Shown here: positions 50,772 through 61,732 of the stretch, piece after piece | How the letters are laid out: every line of letters starts with the position of its first letter | Numbering within the stretch: the stretch's first letter is position 1 | Assembly: GCA_013398955.1 (NCBI GenBank) | Contig: VWPU01002101.1 | Location: forward strand, 62,001-126,000 | DNA: 64,000 nt | Origin: Callaeas wilsoni | Lineage: Eukaryota > Chordata > Aves > Passeriformes > Callaeidae | Direction: 5' to 3' | Program-made: the position numbers and the translations under genes | Notes under the pieces: model-generated | What the model was told of the DNA's origin: nothing | Database searches by the model: none | The model's input: only the letters and a program-made list of their open reading frames with translations

Positions 50772-53700
50772 ATTTTGTGTCAGTGGTAAAGGAACCTGAG
50801 TGTACCAGTGTATCTGATTCCTTTATAGTACTCATTACTGGTAAAACTCTAAGGACTGTAATATGCAATAAGGGCTTATTAAGTGAGGCTAAGACAAAGC
50901 ACAAATTAATAGCATGAATTTTATGTGGAATTTTATTTTTGTATGCTTCAATGCCACCTACTCCTGAAGGCAGAATGAGAGCTGCAGGTGATGGACTCAT
51001 GCATGAATTTAGTGCTGATGATTTTTACTTACAGAAGGTAGAAGTCTTGGGGATGTATTTGACCTCCTGTGTAATATTGCAGGAGTATAACCACTCTAAT
51101 ATCTCTCAGAAAATCAAACAGGAGCATACCAAGGAATGTTAGTTAGCTGTGTTTTTTCATGAAACTCTCTCAATAGTGACAAAAAAATCAAGGAAGTAGA
51201 GTGGGGAATTCCTTTGAATCTCAGAGGTTGTTGCAGATGATCATTAAAGAGAGGGTCTGAACACAGAGGACATGGAAGAGGGAGCACATCAGGGAACAGC
51301 ATCCTCATTAGGGCAGAGAGCGATGCATTCCACACCCAGTGAAGGTAGAAAGTACCTCTTTTTTCCCCATATCTTCTGCTGACAGAAGTGGGAATAAGTA
51401 AAGTCAAAGGAATCACACTGAGACCAGGTCAGAGGAGCTAATGACACTGGATCGGATGGAAATATTTTGCTCATCTTTCATTTGCCTGCAGTAGGTCTTC
51501 GCTTCTGACTAAATACCAAAGTGCTGCCTGGAAAATAACAAATGGGATGCACTGGAGTTCAAGACTGCAAACAGGCTAAGGAAAAAATGTGCCATTGATG
51601 GCTGCCACAGGCTAAAGCTGTTAAAAATGCCACTCAAGCTTCTCCTGCCTTCCTCTGCACACATGCATTAAGAGGAATCTTCCAGGGGAAGCCATTGGTA
51701 TTTGATGAACCTAGTCTTATTCCAGCTGATTTGATGGGCAGGGTGAAGGCCACTGGAAGCAAGCCCTGGAAGCACAAGTTAAAATAGATTATTTGTCTGT
51801 TTAGTGGTTTGGGGTCTTCTGCTGTCACATCTTACCCACTGATGGCTTTTGCTGGTCTCTGAGATGGAGTGTGATGAGGTTCTATGCCTGTTTCCAAACT
51901 GAACCAGGAGTTTCAGACCTCTACCATTATTCCACCTAAAACGGTAAGTGAAACATGTTGCCAGTGTGCTGCCATCACTCTGTCCTCTCTGGGATGTTTA
52001 TGCGGAGCTGGAATGTCCTTCTGGGAGTGACAGCTCTGTCCCAGTCAGACTGCTCAGGAAGGGCACGGCAGCAAAGAAAATACTTTGTTTTGTGGGGTTG
52101 GGTTTTTTTGTATTATGTCTGTTTTTAATTAGCAGCCTATGGGAAAAAAAATCACTATGTACAAAATAGTTTTTCCCTTGCTTGCTTAAACTCCCTGGTG
52201 CCACCCGTTTGTAGTGCATGGTGTACTAATGCTGGATACAGGACTCCAGCAGCCAGGGTAGGTAGCATTTTAATAATTCAGACATGGTCTGCTTGCCAGA
52301 GCTGTTTTCTCTCTTTTCACAACTGCACACCAGCGCTTTCCATGTGTGACAACTGGAATGTTCCCTCCAGACTACCCTGTGCGCAATCACTCCACAGTGC
52401 TTTCAGAGCCCGGGCAGCAGATGCAAATGATCAAGGATGCATAAAGCTTCAGCAGAAGGCAAGGCTGGTACACAGTGGGAAGATGAACCACTGATCTCTG
52501 GGTATCTTCCCGTCTTGTCCTGCCACTGGCTATTTTAGCAATTTCAGCAGCTTTTTGAGGTATACCAACTCTACAGTTCACTGCTGCTTCTTGTTAAAAA
52601 AGATTCTTGCCAGGGATCATTTCTGATTAAAGGATTAAAGCACAAGGATGAAATTGAGAGAGAACCAATTTTGATTTCCAAGTCTTTAGATGCATGAAAG
52701 ATGTTTTCTTAGCTCTGGAGTTGGAAAAACTGTATCTGTGCTGATATATGTCATGTTTGCTTCATCCAGCTGCTGAAGAAAGGAGGCTTCACTCCCTTTG
52801 AAGTTTACCTTTCTGAGCTTAGTGCTGGTACAAGTAAGTGAAGTGGCAACTTTGCCCTTTGAAGATGCCTCATTTCTTTCTCAGAGTTTCCTTCATTTTT
52901 TCCTTTGGAAGCTGATGGAGTTAAGGGAATACAGAGCCAGTGTGAGCTCAATATCAGTAAGGCTCTAAAGTGCTGGTAATAAGAACACCCTAATAAGACG
53001 AGTGAAGCAGTAGCATTATCATCATCAGGTTTCATCATATCTATCCCTGATGGAAAACACTTTATTTGTTCTGGTCTCTCCATGGAGTGTTGTGGTGTTG
53101 GAAGTGACTCCCTCACCATGACTACAGAGGGGTGAGTCTTGTAATTGAGCACTGCCATCATAAACCCAGATGAAGCAAACCCCCTACAGCACCCCATCAA
53201 ATCCATTCACACACCACAATTCTTCTAGCTCCTTAGAGATATATATTACTGGAGCCATTTCATCATATATTTTACATTTTCCATTTGCTTTTTCTGTGCT
53301 TTTAATTAACAATTAATTTTACAGCATCATTCTGACTTCTTGATTATTCAAACTTCTTTTCTTTATTTAATATACTATAGACAGATTAAAACAAAAAAGT
53401 TAGAAAGTTCAGCCTCTCCCAGCCGTTTTCATCATTAATTTCATCCATTTCTCATTTTTAATTGCTGTGTTATCTCTCTAGCTCCATTCCCACTCTAATA
53501 TGTTAGGGGGAAAAAACCCATCCAGACCAACCTTCTGATTTCTCCTAGCCCCTATGGCTAGCAGTAACTCATTCTAAGGTTTTAATTGCATTTTTAATTA
53601 AGGCTGCTACAGCTATTGGCTTTGAGCCTTTCATCCTGCACAGGATTTTGTTAGCATGCAAAGCAGTGCATGCTGTTCGACAGGGACAGCCTCTGACAGA

Positions 53701-54817
53701 GGCAGAGATAAAAAGTAGAGCACCTAATGCTGTCTGCTTTAAGAACCTGGGCAGGGAACATGGAGATGTTGGTTAATTTCTTAGCTGTCTCATATATTTG
53801 GGTTTAATTTAGTCACTTCATCACTGTCTCAGTTCTCTGCCTGTAAAATATCCTCTCTCTTACCAGCTAGTGGCAAAACTACTCAAAAATAGTCAGCCTC
53901 CTTGTGCCTCTATCATCCTACAATTAACCAGCAGGTTCTTTGACACACTCCCTCACACAGGTACCAAATAGCCCCTGCCTCAACACCAACATTTCTGGCA
54001 TTTGCAGGGTGCCAGGATGGCTGCCTTCTCTCACATGTGTGCCAAACCCCTGCATCACCTAATTTCCCATATCCAAAACCCTCATCTGCTGCACAGAGCC
54101 CAAGAATGAATAGAGTGACGTGGCTGCCTGTCCCTTCCTAAACCGTGCCCTTCCTCTGCACGTTTGCCCATCCTTTGCGTGACCCAGGATGGGAGTGCAT
54201 GCTCTCTGCTGCAGACAGAGAGAAAATCCATGCTGTTCCTGCTGAGTGCTGCAGTTGTGCCACCTTAAGCAGAGCGGTCACACACCACTGATGCCCAGCT
54301 AGTGTAGAGGACACTCACCCAGGTGTGGGTTCAGTGCTCTGCTATTACTGCATGGTGTATGACTCATCTCCCCGACCTTGTGTTAACGTAAAATCCAGAC
54401 TGGTGCTAATAGGAGTTGTGTTTAAACAGTTGTAAGGGAACACCCTTGGCACTGCAGTCATTAAAAATAGCATTATTTAATTTCCAAGAGTGCGCAGATT
54501 TTAGCTTCCATATCCTAAACAAATTCCAACTGAGTATTTATTTTTTGCATGTCAGAATGGTTTCTGTCATTTTTTCTAGCAACCACAGTCTTGCTTCCTA
54601 CCCTGAACCCTATTAGATTGCTCATAGACTGTATATAGTGCCACACAGAATGAAGCTGTTAGAGTATTTGTATATTGGAAAACATTCTAAGAAAAGACAG
54701 CATATAATGTTCAAACATAAGGATGTATCTTATTAGTAATTGATATATTCTTCCAACTGTTCTGAGCGTTCATAAAATGCTCTGAGTTTCCCTGATGCAA
54801 TGTGAGCTGTGAGAACA

Positions 54818-54848
54818 GTCACTGCTTACACAGTGACAAACTGTGTAA
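54818..54848. repeat. Two overlapping, mutually exclusive hairpins
   Basis: gtcactg (54818-54824) pairs with cagtgac (54831-54837). Alternatively ttacacagt (54826-54834) pairs with actgtgtaa (54840-54848). The two stems share the cagt segment, so only one can form at a time. Both are perfect but short. Confidence 0.85.
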
Positions 54849-57800
54849 ACACAAATGAACCTGAGGTGTCATAATTGCTCTGCCTCCAGATTCAGCAGAT
54901 TTCAGAATGCCTTAGAAAAGCATAACCAGCAATAAGACTGCAGGGTAATTAGTTCAGTAAAAGCAGAGTGGACTTCTTGTAAAACAATCTATCATACCTC
55001 ATTTATTTCAGCTTCTTCAGGAAAATCTCTTTAGGCTTCTGATAACCACTGAGCCAGGAGATGACTCAAGCACATTTAGGGAACTGGTATCAAATCAGCC
55101 CCTCCCATGATGAACGCTCTGGCCGGGTTCTAAGGTGATCAAGTTGGAGCTCACAGGTTGCCCTCCCCCGTGGAGACAATCTCAACAATGAGAAATGGAG
55201 CAGCTGCACAGAATAATTCTAGGAATAATTCATAAATAACTTTCAAAAAATTGTTAGTATTTTCCAGAGAAAACCTACTCACTCTAATATGGCACCCAGA
55301 AAAGTTTAGTCCTATGGATCCAGCTGTCAGAAGATGTATGTCCAACTAAAGTGTCAGGTATTAGACAAGTCCCAAATACCAATTTTTCAGTGACTCTTGT
55401 TATTCCTTGGAGCCATTCATACTCATCGGCATTCCCACGAACAAAGGGACATTTTTCTGAGATAGAGTTTCAAAGCCCAAACTTCCTTCCAAACAAAGAA
55501 TTTCTCTAAGGCAGCAGAATATCAGGATATGAGATGTATGTGAGGCTTATCTACTCATCACAGCAACTTTTGCTCAGGTTGTGTAGGCAGTAAGGTGCCC
55601 TCTCCCTGGAAGTGAAGCGTAACTCTGTGCTGAACCGTGATTAAGGCTCAGTGGCTACAAAGTGACAGATGCTCACGGTGTTTTGGCTCTTTAGACTTGA
55701 TGCTGCAGAACAGAAACCTATGGGTTGAGCTGGTCACAGGGAGACTTAACTGACAGTTCATTTGAAGGTCTTACCTGGTCAGATACAAAAGTCCTCTAAA
55801 AATCCCTACACCAATTCCACACCCAAGCTTAACAATTACCTACATTCTGCTTGGTGGAAATCACAAATCACCAAGAATCACAAATCAATCCTTGTGATGC
55901 TCTTCCAGATGGCAAATCCAGATGACAAGCAAATAGGTGTAGTTCTGGATGTAGAGAATATTCCTACTTTCTGAGCTGTTGGGGCAGGTAGATGACAGTG
56001 GTATTTATACGTAAAATTTGGGAGGTAATTGAAACAGTCAGGCTTAGTGATATTTCTTAGAATTTCACCAAGTCACTTTTAGAAGCTTTTAATGTTTAAT
56101 TATTTGTAGATCCCTGCTAGAGATTCATTAATGACATTAATTTCTTTACAAATCCATGGGTTTCACTATATTCACACACACTAAATTTTTTCAGCTGTCT
56201 CCTTTCTACTTTTTCTTGATAGTCAAGACCTTGTTTTCTAAGTGTTTTTTTTCTTTTTGGCTTTTCATTACTTTTTCTTTTGAAAGAGAGTTTTAAAAGA
56301 AATGTTTGATACAATGGTATTTATTAGAAAATTATAACCCTTGCAGGCTTTTGAAGCACTCTGTGAAGTTTAAAGGAAAATTTCTTCTTCTGTAGAATGT
56401 TAGAAGAAGCCTCAAGAGTATCATCAAAAGATGCTTATAACAGTTGAGAGGTTTTGATAGCAGTTTTCAGTAGAACCTTTTCAATGTGTCCATAATTCTC
56501 CTGCAAATTTAAGAAGGTCTCTTGGGACAATCTCAGCTCATTATCTGTTGATGGATTTGCTGTACACCATTTCCTTGAAAGTTCATGGCCTGAAGGCTAA
56601 ACTGTTGCATGTCCAAGACCCTTCCCTTTGCCTTATTCGGGCACTATCAATGGGCCTGAGTAGGAGCATATAAGCAAAAAAGCAAATTAGCTACTGTTTC
56701 TTTGTGTTTGGGAAGACACAAACGATGTGTTTGAGAAGACTTTCAAAGTCATGGAAAGGAACCACTTCTCTGATTTCAGTGGGTGTTGAGCCAGGCTGTT
56801 TCCAGAAGGGGAGTTTTCTTGCAATTTTTCAGCCTTTGAGTAATCTCTGTAAACCTTTCTTGGCTGCTTCATGTGCTTTGCATTTTCTTTGTTCATCTAT
56901 TTTTAAATAACCAGACAGACACACTATTACAGTTCAATTTATTCTTCAGTATTGATTTTTTAGGCTGGCATATGATTTGCTCCCATGACTGTTTGCAGTG
57001 ACAGATCTTTGGAGTCAGGAGTTTTTGATACAAGAAATTGCATTGTTTCACCAGCCACATGGTCTGTAAGCAAGGAGAGACAGGCAGGCTGGGTCACCTG
57101 AGCTGCTCACACTGGAAATCATGGCTCTACTTACAGGACAAGTGAAAGTGAAAGTCCATGTATATGTCCTAATTAGATTTTGAAATGTCTGAACTCACCG
57201 TTGTGTGGTACAAAATGTGCCAAAAAGGGAGATGCTACCTTACCTACATCATGTAAAAATTGGTCCTTTTTTTACTTTTTATGCCAGAGTTTAAAGTTAA
57301 CAGTTTAATTAGGTTAAAGTTTCAAGTACAGTCAGAATTAATGTGGGCTGAGGTGTGATTTTTACAGTTCATTTCTGGCTAAAAAGGGGAATTATTTCTT
57401 CAGAAAATCAGACGTCACGAAGGAAAAATATTTCCACTGCATTAGACTTCCATTGATTTAAATACAAATCCAGCAGTGGCTGAACACCTGAGAACAAGGT
57501 GTAGCTGGTAGAGGAGAGAGTCAGCTCTGCTTTTCTCAAGGATGGAGGCATCTACATCAGAATTGCAGCACTACAGGTGTGACAAATCATCTGCTCAATG
57601 CTGGCTGATGATCTGGCCTCGTTCACCTTTACTCCCCATTCCCTTCCCTCCCCATCATTGCCCAGAGACTGATTTGAGGGGCGTATCTGAGCTGGTCAAA
57701 TGTTAGCAGTGGGCTGGAAGACAAAGAGGAAAGGGTCCTGGAGTCTTGCCAGCACTGCAGCAGCTACTACACGAGTGTGCATCACCAGGACACGTGGCAG

Positions 57801-60377
57801 AGCTGCGAGGTGGCCAGGGGACACCACAGGTTGCTCGTGTGTCCCCCTCCTCTCTCCATCTCTCCGCCCTATACATATCCTGTGCACTGTAGGTGTACCC
57901 AGAAGACACTAAAGCATAGCAATGTCTTGATAACCAGATGATCTAGCAGTACAGTGTCAACAGTTTCTTTAGCAGTCACTTTTTACTCTTCAGACTAGTT
58001 TTCAGAAAACAAGTCTCAACTTGGAAACAGCCACCACAGCTGGATGAGTAAAAAACCTGACCTTGTAAGTGATGGCATTATTGTAGGCAATAAAGAAACC
58101 CAACAAGACCTGGTCAGTTGGAATTTTTCCTGCAAAAATACAGCTATATAAATATCTTTCATACTAATAACTTTTTTTTCTTTATTTATACAGTAAGATT
58201 GCAGAATGAGAAAAAATACTACAACTGCTGAAATTCCACTGCTCTTTATGTAGAGTAAATAGCACTTCATATACGCAAGCATCACTTGTAAAATACAAAA
58301 TAGAGACATTTATAGTAAAATTCTGTACTATTCTTAGCTACAGATGAATAATTTTCCTCACAATCTTACAACACACAATACATAGAGAAAAGCAAATGAA
58401 AACAAATTATGCCACAAGAATGAGACTGCATCAACTACTAGATTATCTTTTATAGCTGATATAAAGACATACTCTCCTGAAAGCATGCCACAGGGTCATA
58501 ATTTTCAAAAGAGGAAGGCTATACTCTGGAACGATATACTTCATAAGGACTATGGTCTGCAGAAATGCTAAAATGCACTGAAAGGAGTGACATTTAAATC
58601 TAATTATAGACAGATTTTCTAACTCAGCAGACAATATAATTTCCTCTATAGTTTAGTGAAGTTATTTTAAAAATAGCTTTCTTGATTATTCTATTTTCAT
58701 AACCAGAACCATTACAATATAAAATGATGAGGTGAAAATGAAGTTTTCTGCTATAACATGAAGCAGAAGAAATATGTCTTAGGGAGTTTATTTGAGGGGG
58801 CTGGAGGAGAGATCTTTTCTTGCTGCAAAGCATTACATCATTTGTCATCAATTTAATATATAAAAGAAGTGCCTTGGGAGCAAAGTCACAAAAGTATATT
58901 GCACAATTGTATGTAAAATGCTGTGATATATATTTTTCATAAATATTTAATGTTTTAGGATAGTTACATCCAGATTATCTTTCAGTCTGAACTTCCCAGA
59001 AGGCAGGAAGGATTTATATGATCCTGTGGTAATAGCCCATTTTGTTCTCCCAAAATAATGTCTATCTATCACAGAATATGAATGGGAATGTCTAAGCAGA
59101 AAGAAGCCTGTGGCTAAAAATTTTGAAGTGTCTATCTTCAAGCTTCAGAATTGGCATTTAGGGAATAAACCACAAGACTCTTGGCTTTTGTGAGCTGTTA
59201 GAGGTTCTTTCGTGCAATAGTCCTTCAGGTCTGATGTCCCCTTTGCCTGGGGGAAACCATACCTGAGCCACTTAATGCCACATGAGGATGAGGGCAGCAA
59301 GCCAGCAGCTGCAGTGTCCCTGGCGTATGTCCATAATTTCCACCACAGCCCAGACACTGCGGGAAGTCACTCAGGCCTGCTCTGCCTAAGGTGCTGTGCT
59401 GGAAGGTGAGGACTGCACACCAGTAGGATTCTTCATCCATTGACACTTAAACTGGAAACAACTGCTCTTCTTTAGTGGGGGGTAATGTTTGTTGAATCAT
59501 TAGCAGGGGAGGGTGTCAAGCAGAAAGGGCTGATGGTGAGTGAGCATCAGAGCAGTTGGGACATGGATGAGTTTTGGACATGCCTGCATGCATACAAAGA
59601 TGCAGAAAATCCTGTAGGAATTACTGACAGGTAAAGAGCGTGGCCCAGAGAAGCAGCAAGGTAAGACCCTGCCAGGGAACAAAACCTGGCAGAGACCAGC
59701 TTGGAGATCAGACATCCCTTCCACACGCTGTAGAAAAATACGCTTTCCCTGAGTTCTGCACACAGACTTTATTTCCAGGCAGCAGGCAACTAATTCCATT
59801 ATTGCTTTCTCCTCCATGCAGTGACTTCAGTCACTGGGGATTAGAAGTTTAGGAAGCGGGCAAGTCCTTAATGAGATTGCAAAAAGTACTACTATCAGCT
59901 GTACATGTCAACCCCTAATGATGTCAGTAAGGGTTTGCTGGCAGTCCTGACTATCTTATTAAATGCCCTTCCCCATCTCATGGTGACTGCCTTTCAGGAA
60001 GTGATCTTCTGTTTCTATGACTCCATTTTTCAGATAAAAAATCAGAAAACCAGAATTTCCTCACTCACAAGCTGTCAGGAGATTAAAAACACTGAAACTT
60101 TTTCTCTTCAGTGCTCAAAATTACTAAGTTGTTCAGTAATTATGGCACAGTAATATCATATATTGGATAAATTTTGTGCTTGAATAGATTTGATAATAGC
60201 ATAAGGATATAAATATTCAATAATATTGAGGTTCTTTGCAACCTTGGACCAAATTGCTATGGTTTTGGATAGTAGGAATTACCATCATCATTTTCTTCAT
60301 CAATATAATCCCATACAACCTCAGCCACTGTGTGATTCTTGTAACTGTTTTTGCCCAACAAATAGTTCTTCTCTTCT

Positions 60378-60403
60378 AGTTGCCTTAAACATTTAAGGCA
60401 ACT
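60378..60403. repeat. Perfect 12-bp-arm inverted repeat, 2-base spacer
   Basis: agttgccttaaa (60378-60389) and tttaaggcaact (60392-60403) are exact reverse complements separated by ca. The structure lies inside a 71-codon minus-strand open frame. It is too short for a typical microRNA precursor and is not followed by a T run. Confidence 0.95.
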
Positions 60404-61710
60404 CCACAAGATCCTTTCACTGATCTTGGCTAGGGGAGGCTTGTTCTTACTGAAATTCTGATAGGAGATCATTCAGCCTCTATCTGCTTGCTGCATACTC
60501 TGCTTGAGCTCCTGTGCTTGTTTCCCTTGTGGAATGGGACCAAGAATCCTTTGAGGACTAAGGGGTCCTCTCAGCACTAACCTAAGTGCTTAGTATCAGT
60601 GAAGCTTAATGTTAAATATGTATCACCATGCACTCCTCTCACAGAAATCTTGCTGAAATATTCTTTTATTACAGTCTGATTCTTCTGGTTTTGCTCCTTG
60701 GAATGTACTATGCTGTATATTGTATTATTGTAATCAAAGCTCAGATTAACTGAAGACAGCCCACAAGTTACTTCTCTATAAACAGTACTTTCCTTTTCAA
60801 TTCAGTAATAGGTTTTGGATGTACTGAATTTCATCAGCAGATTTATTTTCATTCACCAGCAGTGCTTTGTACTGTTGCAGGTAAATTGCACTCCATTAAT
60901 AATGCTTTTTCAAAAAGAAACATTTAATGTGGTATGGTAGGCACACAGCATATGAAAGCCTTTCTATTTTATAGTCAAACCTGACATGGTAAGAATTCAA
61001 CTGTAGTGAAATAGAAGACATCAGTACAATGTGAAAACTATTCATTTGTCCCTTTGACTAGTGATATTAAAAGTTACTCTAACATTCAGTAATATTAGGG
61101 TTTCTCTTTCGTCTTTCCTTGCCATGCACTGCCTGGAAAAAACACTTCCTTTTACTTAATAAACACAAAATAAAAGTAATTGTCATTGTGGCAAAATGTG
61201 ATTACTATTAGTTATAACTAGATATAAATCATTAATATTTTGATTGGTTTTATGTTGATGAGGTATGTGACGTTGACTTGAAAACAGAGGTTCATCCAAA
61301 GCATAAAACCTGTTAGGAAGATTGTGTCTAACACTAAGCTGTATATCTACTGTCCCAAAATTAATTTAACAGAGATTCAGTTTCATTGGAAAACCTATGC
61401 TAATGGTCAGTTCTGCAGCCTGGTTTAAGATTTGATCATTAGTTGTTTGCACTGAGGTAGTGCTTAGGACTTCATTCATGAAAGGACAGCTTGAAAAATA
61501 GACATAGTGTTAATTTTATTTCATTTTTCTGTTTATGAAAACATAGTCCTAAATTTACTTTATGGGATGTGTAGGAGAAGATGACTTTAAGTAGGAGCAA
61601 GAAGAGGCACAGGTAGGACTAGTTTAAACAAAGATGTGGGGGAGGTAGAGACAATCACAATGCAGCATAAAAAGAAAATCCACAGCTGGCAATGTTCAAA
61701 AGGGCTGCAA

Positions 61711-61732
61711 ATGTTAGGTTCCAACCTAACAT
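61711..61732. repeat. Perfect 10-bp-arm inverted repeat
   Basis: atgttaggtt (61711-61720) and aacctaacat (61723-61732) are exact reverse complements around cc. It is similar in size to the one 1.3 kb upstream but unrelated in sequence. Confidence 0.95.

Noticed and set aside
52805..53206. 133-codon minus-strand frame
   Set aside because: No domain, no splice context, and chance-like composition.
57696..57912. Three overlapping frames with Arg- and Thr-rich translations
   Set aside because: They occupy both strands of one GC-rich segment. No domain is recognised, so chance frames are more likely.
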